From: Silene conica
Lineage: Eukaryota; Streptophyta; Magnoliopsida; Caryophyllales; Caryophyllaceae
Length of the DNA stretch: 64,000 nucleotides
NCBI GenBank assembly: GCA_029255685.2
Contig: CM055320.2
Span: 15,333,111 to 15,397,110, forward strand
Direction: 5' to 3'
Shown here: one piece after another, positions 22,533-35,399 of the stretch
How positions within the stretch are numbered: the stretch's first letter is position 1
Layout of the letters: the number at the start of each line of letters is the position of its first letter
The notes under the pieces: generated by a model
The model's input: only the letters and a program-made list of their open reading frames with translations
Databases searched by the model: none
Told to the model about the DNA's origin: nothing
Position numbers and translations under genes: made by a program

Positions 22533-22823
22533 GGGCTTGTTTGGTTACCAATTAAAATCATGAGATGTTAAACTTCCTAGGAAGTGTAAAATCATGATGT
22601 TGTTTGGTTGCCAACATCATGGGAAATAGAACTCCCCACATCAATTTACTTCCCCCATTATGTTGTAACACTCACCAATCCCCCTTGATTATTATAACTT
22701 CCCACATGAATTAACTTCTCATATGCGAACCAAACACTTTTTGCGAATTCACATAAATTGAAAATTCATGTCATCTTGAAGTTTCCGGGAACTTTAATTC
22801 CCTTATGTCAACCAAACAAACCC
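22533..22823 (-). mobile_element. Tourist-like MITE 2, same family inverted
   Basis: Ends are GGGCTTGTTTGGTTACC and, inverted, GGGTTTGTTTGGTTGACAT, flanked by TTA on both sides (22530-22532, 22824-22826). Its right part is the reverse complement of MITE 1's left part. Between the two lies a short ACGAAATTTAACG repeat. Confidence 0.78.
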
Positions 22824-23123
22824 TTAACCAATTTTATCATTAAAACATATACAGTATACATTTATTTTAAGAAAGTCAAATCGTTTATCCAATCAAATAC
22901 CGTTCTCATGAATCTATACGATCTTTGCGATAGCATACGGAGTTTTTAATGTAAAAAGATGGAGTCGTTACTCGTTACATTAATTTATCAAAATTGATTT
23001 CAGAAGGAACCATTCTTCGACAACCCTACTTTATTTACTTATTTATGTGTATTTTATTTAGAATTAAAAATTCCAAGTAGGCTGAGAAGAAAGTCAGCAT
23101 GTTCCCTTCCTTTAAAATTATAC

Positions 23124-23325
23124 CAAGTCTTGCTTGTGACGGATCACCATTTGTGACGCGTATTTTGTGAGATAAAATGGATTCAAAATGAATTAGTGGA
23201 GAAAGGGGACCACATGAATAGTGTCATAAAGACAGAAAAAAGTGGGTATTTTGTGAGAGGAAACGGTATCCGTCACAAGTTTGTGACGGATATCGCCCTC
23301 ACAAATGAGAATTTGTGTTAAAATT
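23124..23325. repeat. Probable MITE with CTTGTGACGGAT words
   Basis: GCTTGTGACGGAT near the left, and ATCCGTCACAAGTTTGTGACGGAT with TCACAAATGAGAATTTGTG near the right, suggest a small palindromic element. Borders and target duplication are not clear. Confidence 0.4.
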
Positions 23326-23921
23326 ATGCCACATCCCCATTTAACGCGCATTTTATCGGCTCAACTACTAGCTCGGCTAACCATACGTCCAAACTCGGAG
23401 CATATGATAAATTAGTTGGTACTAGCTTACCGTTGTCACATCACATTTTTAAATTACAACACTTTTAAAATACACGTTTCTCCAATGTTAAGCTATAAGA
23501 GTTGTTATTTAAATATATATTATATATACATTTATTTAATTGACACATATATTTCTTTGTGGGCTCATTTGAGCTACTAGCTCCATGGAGCTAGTTACTC
23601 AAGCTAAGCTAGTTAATATGAAATTCTCCAATGATCAAGCAACTAGCTAGAAACTTTTATAATTTGCAAGCAAGACTTTTTGCTCAACCATGGGAGTCTT
23701 AGTCACCTCGCTGCTTGATTGAAATTGAAAACCAATTATATGTGATGTTATCCATTAAAATTAAATTTTAGCTAAATAAATTTTAATGAATTTGGAAAAT
23801 TGGGAAAATGAGATTTAAAGATGGTGACGAGAAGTTTCTGTGGCCATGAAAACAATGCGGGTCTCACAATTATTGAATTTAAAAAAAAACCAATGAAGTG
23901 AGTGAAAGAAATTGAATAGGC

Positions 23922-24340
23922 GACTACAAGAATACATAAAACAGGCGACTGAAATTGGCGACTGAATACAGTCGCCAAATTATGACTGACATCAGTCGCC
24001 AAAGTTCTGTCGCAAGCCCTAGTCGCCAAAAAAAAATGGGCGACTGTTGTCAGTCGCCAAATTTGGCGACTACGATTTCAGTCGCCATATTTGGCGACTG
24101 CGATTTCAGTCGCCAAAATAAGGAAAATGGCGACTGAGTATGTAGTAGCCAAATTGGCGACTGAAAGGAGGGGTAGTCGCCAATTTGGCGACAGTTAAAA
24201 CGTGGGAGTCGCCATTTTGGCGACTGAAGTGCAGTCGCCAATGTGGCTTATTCAGTCGCCAATTTGGTATATTTCCAGTAGCTTTTCCAGTTTTGGCGAC
24301 TGACTGCAGTCGCCAAAACCACCATGTCAGTCGCCGATTT
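23922..24340. repeat. Subterminal TTGGCGACTG array, left end of CACTA 2
   Basis: TTGGCGACTG and CAGTCGCCAA recur, often paired into palindromes such as AGTCGCCAAATTTGGCGACT. The array mirrors 36258-36547 and uses a different word from CACTA element 1. Confidence 0.85.
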
Positions 24341-24586
24341 TGCTGGTTATTTTCATGTCAATTTCGTTTTGATCTAGCCAAATCTCGTATTTATTCATTC
24401 CAATACGCAATGAAAACCTGCAAACAGAAAATTACAACCCATTTGCGCGAACCGCACTTTTTGAAACACCAAATTCTCATTTATTAAAAAATGAGAACAT
24501 TATTCAACTACAAGCTAAACTGACGAAACATTAACCAACTTCAAGCTAAAGTAACTAAACATTATCCAACCTTAAGCTAAACTAAC

Positions 24587-25822
24587 TGTTGGGAAATGTG
24601 TCCTCAACAATAGTGCGATCACATAATAAATCTCATGACGAGAATGCGCAAGGGATGATACGATTTATATTAGTCAACTGACCAACATTAATCGGTAATG
24701 ATTGGCTAGCTAGAGTTTGACATTACTGTCGTATGACGGTGGTGGTCAGTTGATCCCTTTAGGTCACACCTATAGGACAATTCCCTTAATTGATAAAGTG
24801 ACCAAATGTACATTGATACGATTTGATCATATTCCTTAAACTCGTATATCGGGAAATCAGAGGTTAAATCTTATTGTAAGATTTATGTTTAAAATTGAAA
24901 CGTGTCAATTGTTAAACATTAAACGATATTTATGAAATGTCGTAATTAGAATGAATTGGGATGCATATATTACAAATGTTGTAAATCGTATATGACGATT
25001 AATAATATAACCATTTTATATAAGTAATTATGAATTACTAGTCAATTATTAAATATGATTTATTTAATTTATAAATGATATTTATTTGATAAATATGCAT
25101 TTTAAATTAAAAACAATTGTTACTTATTATATTGTGACATAGTGTATGTTATACATATACATTTGTACAAAATTGACAAACATAAAATGGATGTCCATTT
25201 TATGATTAATGGTACCGATTTTGTGTGGGGATTTAGAGAAGTGTTGGGTGTTATTTAATAACCCCAACATTATGTTTAAAGGTGTCTTTAACTTTAATCA
25301 TGCTAGAGCCACCCTAAGTGTTTTTGTAAGACCAAAAGCACTCCTTGGTGCTTCCCTATGTAAACCACACGGCAAACACACCAAATCAACTATCAATGTG
25401 AATTTTGTTGATATGCAATTCATTCTATCCTTAGGCATTTTTCTAGTGTGAGAAAAATCTCTAAAAACCTCTAAATTGATATTATAAGATAATAAAACAT
25501 ACTAATAGTAGTATTGTAATAACATTCTAACTAGAGAGATTAGAGTTGTTTAAGGAAATCCGTCTTCTTGTGCTAGCCTACTCGAGATTTCGGATCTTTA
25601 AAGAGGTTGTCTTGGTGCATCCAAAGGAGGTATTCTTATTTGGGTACTTGGAGGATCATCCTTGCTATAATCTTGGACCGTGTGTAAGGGTTCAATATCT
25701 CCTTATTTCCGCATATATTAGCATGCATAAGATCACCTATAATATGTAAATTAAAGGGTTAATTAAAAGATTATGTTAGTATGACTAAAAAATTAGTTTA
25801 TGAGTAACTAATAAACCCAACA
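24587..25822 (+). repeat. 5' LTR of the gag-only retrotransposon
   Basis: It is 1236 bp, TG...CA, identical in length to the 3' LTR. The ORF-like stretch beginning MVPILCGDLEKC is present in both LTRs but has no recognisable domain and is not called as a gene. Confidence 0.92.
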
Positions 25823-25824
25823 AT

Positions 25825-25836
25825 TGGTATCAGAGC
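25825..25836 (+). promoter_or_regulatory. Primer binding site, exact initiator-Met type
   Basis: TGGTATCAGAGC lies two bases after the LTR. It is the perfect complement of the plant tRNA-iMet 3' end that primes copia minus-strand synthesis. Confidence 0.92.
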
Positions 25837-28277
25837 AATAGGTTGTTTGCATGCTTTCCGTTATACGTTTTTACGGAGTTATAGTGATAACAAAATAAAA
25901 TTTGGTATTTTTCGTTTAATATATGATATGCACGAAATTATTTATCATGAATACCTACTATTTTCTAAAATGTTTTAGAATATTTGGAATATATTTTGCA
26001 TAAATATTGACTTATGGTATATTAAATCTCGGTTTTTATAGAGTTTTAATGGTTAAAATCGTTTATTTTGGGAAAAATAGCTAAAATCATCTTTTGGCCG
26101 AGATTTTTCAGTATGTTATCACATGTATTTTCTATAATATGAATATGAATTTTCGTAAATTATGGACTTATAAAACGTGTGATATGAATTTTAAGGGTTA
26201 AAATGCAATAAGATGAATAAAAATGGGTTAAAATAGTTATATTATGAATTTGACTATAAAAATTTATGAGGATGTCACATGCAATATTTAAAATTTATGC
26301 TAAATTTTCCAGAAATTTATCTCAAAATATTGCAATATTATAGATTTTTAATGTAAAAATCGGGTAATTAGTGACATAATTTCGACTTTAATAGTTTAAG
26401 TTGGAATTTGGCCATAAAAATTTAACACGATGTCATATATATTATTTCCAGCATGTATAAAATTTTCGAGAATTTTATCTTATTTTATGCTTGAGAAATA
26501 ATTTTAAAGGTTAAAATCGTACGATATATGACGAAAATCGTTAAAATTTACAATAGTTGTTAAAATGGCCGAAAATTTTGACCCATAATAGTAATATATG
26601 ATATGTTCATCACTGAAATTTTCTTGGGAGCCAAAAGTTTCTGATTTAATTTAATTTTAATTGTTGAATAGTTGCATTTAAAATTAAAATAATAAGAGTC
26701 TTTTAATTAAAGTTTCGGCTCTTGGGCAGTGTGTAATTTATTTTTCTGTCCATTTTGTGTTCTTAAAGTATTTTGGAAAGTTTAAAAATCTTATTAGTAT
26801 TTTATTTGCATTTATGGAGCTAATTATTGAATTTTCCGACTTAAAAATGCTCGTTTTACGTATTATTTTCGAAATAATGTTAAAACCGTACAAATACTAA
26901 TATTTTTAAGGTTCTGAAATTTTAAGAACATTCTGGAATTTTCAAAAATTTGAATTTTGAATTTTTCGAAATTTTAATGACTCTTTTGGATTTTTATATT
27001 ATTTTTCCCGTAAAACCGAGTAATACCGATCAATATTGAAATATATTAAGTTAAGTCATGTTCAAAGTGTGAGTAAGACTAAATTTTGAAACCTATAAGT
27101 GTTAGGATGATTAACTTAAGGATGAAAACCGTTTCATATAATGCATAGTGTTGTTAACCGTTAAAACACGAGATTCCATAAACCGAGGTTTGCGATAACT
27201 ATTTAAATAAGTGTTTTAAATAGGACGATTTGGCTTAGGATTTGCATGATAGTTCATATATTTATAAGCATTGCATATTTTAATTATGAATGTCATGATT
27301 TTATTTACGTAATTTTGGGAATTATGTAATTACTTAGTATGGCCTTAGTTTTTAAATCGGTATTTCCCGTAATGTAAGGGGTTACCGATTGGGTTGTAAT
27401 TTTGTGATCTCGTATCACCCAATTGTAATTTATTTCTATTTTATAATGTATAAAGTAGACTAGAAAAGTTGTAATTTTTGTAATTTTCGGAGTGCCTTGA
27501 AGACGGTGCCATTCGGAAAGGAGTTCCGATCAAGACGGTGTTTACCTCGAAGTGCGTGCCTCGTGAAGTTCAAGGGACCAAAGGAGTTGGTTTCCGAATT
27601 TGTACTTTTATTATTTCTTTTCTAGGAAACGTCATACTAGGGTTTACTTTATGCTTTTATTTTTGCTTTTTATATGTTTGCATGCATAACCAAATCGTCA
27701 CATATCGTCTCATGCATTTTTCCGATTTTATCGACCTAGTCATTCATTTTATCGATAATTCACCGACTTAGTTTACTTAAACGGAGATAGATAATAATTT
27801 GACTAGATCTCTTACATATAAATATTGAGACTTAGCCTTACCAAAAAGTACGGACCCATGAATCCCTTCTTCACAAGAACGTAGGCTCGGCTACACCGGG
27901 GTACTAAAATTGTCACGTTGGGTAAGTGGGGTAATAATATTACACCTTGAAATTTGGTTGATCTCAACGAAAATATTCGTAACCGTAGTTGCAATAAGTT
28001 CGGGCTAAAGATAATTTTAAGAAAATTGTCGACCGAGAGTTCTAAGAGTAGAACCGATTAAAGGGTTAATCCACCAAATTATACCGATACGGGTTGAATC
28101 GGCTACACCGTGCCCGGATTAGTATGGGTTTGGGTCTCGGGATTGTTTACTTAATTGGGTAAGAGATCATTAAGTAAATAAACTAATCAACTTGTTTAAG
28201 TTTTAGTTCAAATTATGAATTTTAAAATGATGTTGTTTTTTCCTTTTATTATTGTAGTTTAATTTTCAACATCATCA
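25837..28277 (+). other. Leader of the gag-only retrotransposon
   Basis: About 2.4 kb of AT-rich sequence between PBS and gag. There is no ORF with recognisable domains. A long leader of this kind may hold packaging signals, which I cannot identify by eye. Confidence 0.6.
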
Positions 28278-29174
28278 ATGGCAACCAACGCTCCACCTCT
28301 CACTAACGTATCATGGCTTCGGTCTTTTATGGACCGTTGCAAACTCGATAAGCATGGTTCCAATTTTAAGGATTGGGATGCGCAATTGCTTTTGGCCGCT
28401 CAAGGTGACGATAAGAGTCGTTACCTATCCGAAGCTGCTCCTCCCGCTCCGACCGCTCGTTCATCGGTCCAAAATCGTGAGGCCTATGAAGCCTACATGA
28501 AAGAGTCCTCCGCTCTTAAAAATGTGCTCATCTTCTCCATGGAGCCGGACCTCCAAAGGAGTATGATTAAGTTGACCACATCATATGAGATATACACCAA
28601 GCTTGCGACCATGTTTTCGCAAACTCCAAGGGTGATCCAGTATGAGGCGGCTTCCGCCTTCTTCGACATTACGTTAAAGGAAGGGAAAAAGATAAACCCT
28701 CATGTGCTCAAACTCATTGAGCTCGTGGAGACTCTAAAAGCGCAAGACGTTGATGTTCCCGACTCTCTCATTATTGACTGAGTTCTTCACTCGCTCAATA
28801 AGGTTAAAGCGTATGCTCAATTCCGGGTGAATTTCAATATGCGAAACCAAGAGACCACGTTGGATGAGTTGCATAAGATGCTAGTCCAAGCCGAAAGGGA
28901 CATGGGACTTCATGAAAGTTCCACCAAGGATGTTTTGAACATCGAAAAGAAAGGGAAAAAGAGCTTCAAAAGGAATGCCTCTAAAGGCAAGGGCAAGAAA
29001 ACGTTCAAGCCCAAGGCGACCAAAGAAAAGACCTTTTCGAAAGGCGCTTCCACCTCGTCTTCAAAAGCGGAAGACAAGTGCCATTATTGCACGAGGATCG
29101 GTCATTGGAAGAGAAATTGCCCCAAATACTTAAGCGATCTCAAAAAATGGGAAAGCAACCGCCGTAGGTTATAA
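28278..29174 (+). pseudogene. Copia-type gag with one in-frame TGA
   Basis: Start ATG at 28278 (MATNAPPLTNVSWLRSF). The frame runs to TAA at 29172-29174 (299 codons) but has TGA at 28779-28781 between SLIID and VLHSLNK. UBN2-type Gag features are the GSNFKDWDAQLLLAAQ block, SMEPDLQRSMIKLTTSYEIYTKLATMF, and the ETTLDELHKMLVQAERDM stretch. A Lys-rich region and a zinc knuckle CHYCTRIGHWKRNC follow (~29080-29120). CGA is a plausible ancestor of the stop, since Arg is common at this position in related Gags. No pol follows, so the element would rely on a partner's enzymes. If translated, only the N-terminal 167 residues are made. Confidence 0.85.
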
Positions 29175-31536
29175 TTCTCGTTTAAAATTCATGTTATTTT
29201 GTCAACTTTTGTATGGTGATACAAGTTGTTGATTATCACCCCTTTTAAATTATTTTAAAGGGGTACCTTATGATGATAAGGGCAAGGAGAAGGAAGCATG
29301 AGGTTCCTTACTTGGATGGCAACGGTAGCATCCAAATTGATCGAAGACTTGAAGAGCTAGCCTCTAATTTTCATATCGTCTTCTTTCATATTTTGCATTT
29401 TATTTATGGAACAATTTACTTTCTTGTAAGACAAGGATTGAACTCCTAAAACAATGGTTGTAATGTTGGATATTAGTGACTTGGTTTTCAACCCGAGTCA
29501 CCACTTTTGTTCTTAATCAATTTCTTGATTTCTAAAATAAATTGCATACCTTGTTAAAACATGAAAAATAGTGATTTCATCACGGAAAAGGAAACATTGA
29601 TGTGATCAATATAACATAATCAAAGTGTTGATTAAAGCGGAGAAATACACCCCATGAGATACTTTCAATCAAATTAAGAAAAGAAATCATTAATTCATTA
29701 TATGATGATCATTTTAAGTGAAAATGAGAATGTATACATCACACCTATAAAATTTCAAACATTCATATGCATTGGTTAATCGAAATAGCTATCCTTATAC
29801 GAATAAAGGTTATTGTTAAAAGGATAGAGTGGGAGAAAATATTTCGCTCACAAACCAATGATGAAAATAAAGGATCTTAGAGAAGATTCCTACATGGGAG
29901 TCTTAAGAAGAACCCTAAATGATTGAATTGAAGAAACTACGGGAGGACACACGAGGAAAGGTTCCTTATATTCATTATTTTCAAAGAGAGGATATAATGA
30001 AACCCCGTATGAAATCGGAAGGAAAACGGTTCCTTAATAAATGATTTTTCTAAATTAATAAGGAAATTATCATGTCATATTCGTCTCGAGGAAACGAAGA
30101 CATGAAAAGAGGGTGATGATTGATTGAATAAAAATAGATCACTATAGGGATAGTGACAGTAATAATGATTCAAGTGATAAATAAAGATTTACATGCGAGA
30201 AATGAAAGGTTCATTTAAGAAATCGAGTAATATTGATTTTAGTGGGAGCGATGTTCATTAAAAGAATTAAGCCTACCATTTAGAGAGAATGGATGATTCT
30301 TTAAGGTGTAAAGAATAAGAGGTTTTCAAATTCTAGATGAATCAAATACCTTATATCATATGATGAAGGAGCTTTACGGGAAGTTTTATTATATTGATAA
30401 TAAAAGGTCGCCTATTAGAAATCAAAATGGTTGGATAAGAATAATCATAGCCAAGATGTTTGAAAATAGTAAGAGTGATGAAATCACTAATAACTACAAT
30501 ATAAATTTCAGCACATAAGTGGCTAGATAATTCCGAGTGATTCTTAATCACTCTAATATATCGATACGTCACGAGTTACAAGATAACAGTGAGAGCTTTC
30601 CTCAGGAAAGGAAACTCAAAATCTAGAAAGGGTTCTAGATATGTGCTCAAATAAGACCATATTATGTGGGATAATATGAGTCGGAAGGAGACCAAAATTT
30701 GTAAGTTTTGCAATCATGAATAAAAGGTTTATTCGCAAAACATTAATACAAATGGATGATTGTGCATCAAATGCAATGAAATAGTATTGACTATTTTTGC
30801 ATGACAATGTCATTTGAGTTGTGATTAACTCAAGATGAAAGATACTTTGTCGAAATCCAAATGGGTTGTGAGAGACAATATTGAACCCCATAAGTGAACT
30901 GGATTGACTTAGTATAGCCCCTAGCCGCTTATATGAGGTGACGTCTCAAAGCGACTAGAATGTGAGGCGACTGATGGCAAGTTCAAGTGCCATAGAGTCA
31001 TATGTGATGACTAGTCGATCACATAGGCAGACTGCAAGAGACACTCTGTCGGGCAAAGTGACCGCTTATAGAGTTCTGGAAATTTTGTAATAGCCGGGTC
31101 GTGGCGAGAGCTGCTATAGTATTCTTGTGAGTCAATTCTTAGACTAAAGACTTCTCTCCCAAGATGGTACAGTTTAGGCATAACCTTGATCCATTCTCTA
31201 CGACTTTTCGTAACTGGAGTCAAATGGGATTGCTTCAGGCTGTGACTGACTGTGACTAGTCAAAGGAAATAGTGCGATAGAAATTGTCCACCCCTTGTCA
31301 GGGTTGTTCAAATCTCAAGGCCACTCGAGAAGAAGTTAACTGGAAATGCGTGGCCACGCTCGGAAGGTATCTATGGTAGATAATTCCGGTCAAACAGTTA
31401 TTCTCCATATCGAGGAAACCACTCATGATATGATCAAATGCAAGTACGACCTAAGAGAGACATCTTGCATTGAGTGGGAGATTGTAATAGGACAAGAGAA
31501 TTGGTGACGCACACTTGTCGAGGACAAGTGGGAGAT
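29175..31536 (+). other. Noncoding 3' interior of the gag-only retrotransposon
   Basis: Where pol would be expected there is no protease, integrase or RT motif in any frame. A few 60-90-codon ORFs look random. The purine-rich AAGTGGGAGAT before 31537 is the likely PPT. Confidence 0.65.
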
Positions 31537-32772
31537 TGTTGGGAAATGTGTCCTCAACAATAGTGCGATCACATAATAAATCTCATGACGAGAATGCGCA
31601 AGGGATGATACGATTTATATTAGTCAACTGACCAACATTAATCGGTAATGATTGGCTAGCTAGAGTTTGACATTACTGTCGTATGACGTTGGTGGTCAGT
31701 TGATCCCTTTAGGTCACACCTATAGGACAATTCCCTTAATTGATAAAGTGACCAAATGTATATTGATACGATTTGATCATATTCCTTAAACTCGTATATC
31801 GGGAAATCAGAGGTTAAATCTTATTGTAAGATTTATGTTTAAAATTGAAACGTGTCAATTGTTAAACATTAAACGATATTTATGAAATGTCATAATTAGA
31901 ATGAATTGGGATGCATATATTACAAATGTTGTAAATCGTATATGACGATTAATAATATAACCATTTTATATAAGTAATTATGAATTACTAGTCAATTATT
32001 AAATATGATTTATTTAATTTATAAATGATATTTATTTGATAAATATGCATTTTAAATTAAAAACAATTGTTACTTATTATATTGTGACATAGTGTATGTT
32101 ACACATATACATTTGTACAAAATTGACAAACATAAAATGGATGTCCATTTTATGATTAATGGTACCGGTTTTGTGTGGGGATTTAGAGAAGTGTTGGGTG
32201 TTATTTAATAACCCCAACATTATGTTTAAAGGTGTCTTTAACTTTAATCATGCTAGAGCCACCCTAAGTGTTTTGGTAAGACCAAAAGCACTCCTTGGTG
32301 CTTCCCTATGTAAACCACACGGCAAACACACCAAATCAACTATCAATGTGAATTTTGTTGATATGCAATTCATTCTATCCTTAGGCATTTTTCTAGTGTG
32401 AGAAAAATCTCTAAAAACCTCTAAATTGATATTATAAGATAATAAAACATACTAATAGTAGTATTGTAATAACATTCTAATTAGAGAGATTAGAGTTGTT
32501 TAAGGAAATCTGTCTTCTTGTGCTAGCCTACTCGAGATTTCGGATCTTTAAAGGGGTTGTCTTGGTGCATCCAAATGAGGTATTCTTATTTGGGTACTTG
32601 GAGGATCATCCTTGCTATAATCTTGGACCGTGTGTAAGGGTTCAATATCTCCTTATTTCCGCATATATTAGCATGCATAAGATCACCTATAATATGTTAA
32701 TTAAAGGGTTAATTAAAAGATTATGTTAGTATGACTAAAAGATTAGTTTATGAGTAACTAATAAACCCAACA
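31537..32772 (+). repeat. 3' LTR of the gag-only retrotransposon
   Basis: 1236 bp, TG...CA, followed by the duplicated CTAAC. It differs from the 5' LTR at 12 sites by eye (8 transitions, 4 transversions). Confidence 0.92.
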
Positions 32773-32824
32773 CTAACTACATTATCCAACTTCAAGCTAA
32801 ACTAACTACAAGTTATCCAACAAC

Positions 32825-34418
32825 CTAAGCTACAAATCCCATGCCGGCTCCACTACCACCACCCTTACCATGAGGATCGTTGGGGTCATACCCTGATTGT
32901 GGACCGGGGTTGCATTGTGAGAAAAAGTTCTCCATGGCCTCCATGCGCTCCTTCATCAACCGAAACTGTTCATCTCGTTCTGAATTCACTCTTCTTTCTT
33001 CAGCGAGTTGAGTCTGTAGTTGACTCACAAGAGCCGACTCATATGTTTGTCGAGGCTCATATGAGGATCTTCTTGCCAGTTGTTTGAAGAAGACACCATG
33101 AGCCTTTCCGGTGCCGTAGACATTTCCCTTCTTGTATCCCTTGACCAAATTAAACCAAATCTCATTATCTGGTACTTCGGGATGTTCCTCTTTTTCAGCC
33201 TCGTATGCTTCCTACATTAATTAACAAAAAATTACCATCATTAGTTAACAAAAATATCATTAGTTAACAATTCAAAACTATCTTAAATAAAAAATCTTAC
33301 ATATAAAACTTTGTCTTTTGGCTTAATCCAAATTCTCTCATTGTTAGCGTTCACCCTGGAATGTATGCCAAGGAACAGTTCCGGGGCCGTCGCAAGAGGA
33401 TCATCAGTCAACTGATCATCTGGCTGATCAGCTGACTGATCAACTGACTTCTTCTTTTTATTCTTCTTCTTCTTGTTCATCTACATACACGAACAAAATC
33501 CAATGTTTGGTTAGTGAAATTATTATTACCAATATTCAAATAAACGAGCTAAATAAATAAGTGTTAATATGAAAACTTACACCAAAAAATATGTCCAAAA
33601 ATGACCGTGAACCAGCATGATGGGTAGACTCAGCCATTCCATCCTTCGTCCCTCCCCTTTTGTTCATGACCTTCTGTGCCGATCTGGCTCGAAACTCTAG
33701 GGTATCACGCCGATTCATAAGACCCTCAAGCGCCTCACCTACAACAATGATTAATTATGTCGTTATTAGTGAAATTTTCATCCTTTAATCAATACAATTG
33801 ACAAATAAAGGTAATTGTATAGATATACCTTTAAGATGTGAGGCCTTTCCCCTTTTACCAATCTTATAGATATTGTCTTTGTATCTAGATGCTCCAACAT
33901 CGCGGTACCTCCTATTGACAGTAGACTCTAATTCAGGCGGTCAGTAAAAATGTAGCTGCAAAAATATAACATTAAGTATTAGTTGAAAAACTATAACAGT
34001 GAGTAAAATAAGTAATTAATAAAAAGGATTTTGATTACCCGAAAGTTATTAAATCAGGCTTCTTTTTGAGCTTCACTAGCTTCTGTCCAATTAAGTGGCA
34101 CAAGACCTAACAAAGATGACTTTGTGCTGTTGGTTACTCCTCGAACAGCGGTCTGATGATTAAACCTAAAACATATATAAATTGTAACTTATAATAACTA
34201 GCCATTTATTACTAATAAAATGAATAATTACAATTTAATAACACTTACCAAAATCCTGCTGGATCAAGTATCTTCTTGCGATCCTGTGTGTACTGAATCT
34301 GTACACGTGTGTCCTCCTCAGATTCGCTCTGAACCAACTCCTCTTCCTCCTGCTGCACGGAGGGCTGACTCTGCTGACGACTATGCCCGCCTTGCTGTCT
34401 TCCTCTACCTCCTGCCAT
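32825..34418 (-). pseudogene. TNPA/Ptta-like CACTA accessory gene, six exons
   Basis: Exons read on - with GT-AG borders: 34418-34249, 34165-34039, 33955-33829, 33738-33581, 33480-33301, 33211-32825. Together they are 1149 nt in one frame. It begins MAGGRGRQQGG with a Gln/Glu-rich acidic N-terminus. The rest (ESTVNRRYRDVGASRYKDNIYKIGKRGKASHLKG, MNRRDTLEFRARSAQKV, the Lys-rich segment, NVYGTGKAHGVFFKQLARRSS, EPRQTYESALVSQLQTQLAEERR) matches the Ptta/En/Spm plant transposase family (Transposase_24) with a C-terminal coiled coil. Such proteins bind subterminal repeats. Internal TGA codons at 34056-34054 and 33943-33941 break it; the second falls in FY-PPELE, where Trp is expected. Exon structure is by eye, but the phase agreement is strong. 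Confidence 0.82.
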
Positions 34419-34544
34419 CTACAATCATATAAATAAAATTATTAATACGTACATATCAAACATAAAATAAATGATTAATACAAATATGAACAATAATAAC
34501 ATGACAAATTTGGACTACAGTACTATACCAAATTAATCATCATC

Positions 34545-34677
34545 TTCATCATCCTCATGATCAACATCATCCTCATTATCCTCATCCCCGTCCTCATCCT
34601 CATCCTCATCCTCATCCTCATCCTCAGCTCTCACTTCATCTAATTCCTCCTATCCTTCTACCAACTCATCAAAATTA
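34545..34677 (-). repeat. CTCATC-type trinucleotide tract between TNPA- and TNP2-like genes
   Basis: On -, repeats of GATGAG/GAGGAT would encode an Asp/Glu run (34550-34630). It lies beyond the stop of the TNP2 fragment and is interrupted, so it is listed as a repeat rather than a gene. Confidence 0.55.
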
Positions 34678-35388
34678 TTAATCTGAACATCCTTCGGGAC
34701 ATGCATCAATCTTTTGATGCGGTAACTGAAGTCCTTTAACTACTTTTTTTGTATTGTAGAAACTTCGAGTCATGACATTATCTTCGGGGATAACATCCTC
34801 AAGCAGAGAAGCAATACCATCAACGGCATTAAATGACATATTATTCTCACACTTCAAGGTTACTATCCTAGAGGCCGCTTGTAATAATGACATTCTGCTC
34901 CCTTCGTATAAAGGTTGTTCCGCAGCTTTTAACATGTCAAAAAATGTCTTTGCTTGGGGATTTGGAGGTTGTTCTTCATTCATAGCTCGACGGTCGTCAT
35001 CATTGAGAACATTGTACTCCAAGGCATCAACAATCATATCTTTATATGGGTTCTCATCAAGTTGTTGGATGTGAGGTTGGATGTGAGGTTGGATGTGAGG
35101 TTGATGGTGAATTGGAGAATATACTTCCCCATTAGAAATCCAATAATAATAATTTGGACAAAACCCGTTTGTATAGAAATGTTCTTGTACCTCAAGGACA
35201 ATTGCGTATTTCATGTTTTTACATTTGTTAAAAGGACACCTAAATTGATTTTCTACCGAGTTATATTCATCTTGTTGCTTAGCAAATTCAATAAACTCAG
35301 CAACACCCTCTATAAACCTAGCATTAGGACGTTTTTTCTTAATACCAACCCTTCCATCTTACATCCATGAACGTTCCAATCTCTTCAT
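34678..35388 (-). pseudogene. TNP2-like CACTA transposase, N-terminal fragment
   Basis: Read on -, the frame begins MKRLERSWM at 35388 and meets TAA at 35361-35359, where a Tyr codon is usual in the SWMY start of this family. It then continues open: the Transpos_assoc-like zinc region (ARFIEGVAEFIEFAK, FRCPFNKCKN, VQEHFYTNGFCPNYYYWISNGE) and the following TNP2 stretch (NPQAKTFFDMLKAAEQPLYEGS, LKCENNMSFNAVDGIASLL, PEDNVMTRSFYNTKKVV). It ends at KIDACPEGCSD and a stop, just where the catalytic transposase core would begin. It cannot transpose DNA by itself. Note the IQPHIQPHIQ micro-repeat. Confidence 0.85.
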
Positions 35389-35399
35389 TTTAATCTAAA

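Larger units (their letters stand above)
24587..32772 (+). mobile_element. Complete gag-only LTR retrotransposon (copia-type, LARD-like)
   Basis: Two 1236-bp LTRs (24587-25822, 31537-32772) start TGTTGGGAAATG and end ...ACCCAACA. They are flanked by the 5-bp duplication CTAAC (24582-24586, 32773-32777). A PBS follows the first LTR and a purine-rich AGTGGGAGAT precedes the second. I count 12 substitutions and no gaps between the LTRs (about 1%). The internal 5.7 kb encodes a Gag but no protease, integrase or RT; most is noncoding. It inserted just downstream of the TNPA-like gene of CACTA element 2. Confidence 0.92.

Noticed and set aside
23955..24487. Overlapping ORFs with MAT...SRQ peptides on both strands
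   Set aside because: They come from the GGCGACTG/CAGTCGCC subterminal array; the same peptides recur at 36101-36558. Not genes.
25209..25451. 80-codon ORF duplicated at 32159-32401
   Set aside because: It is present twice only because it lies in the two LTRs; no recognisable domain.
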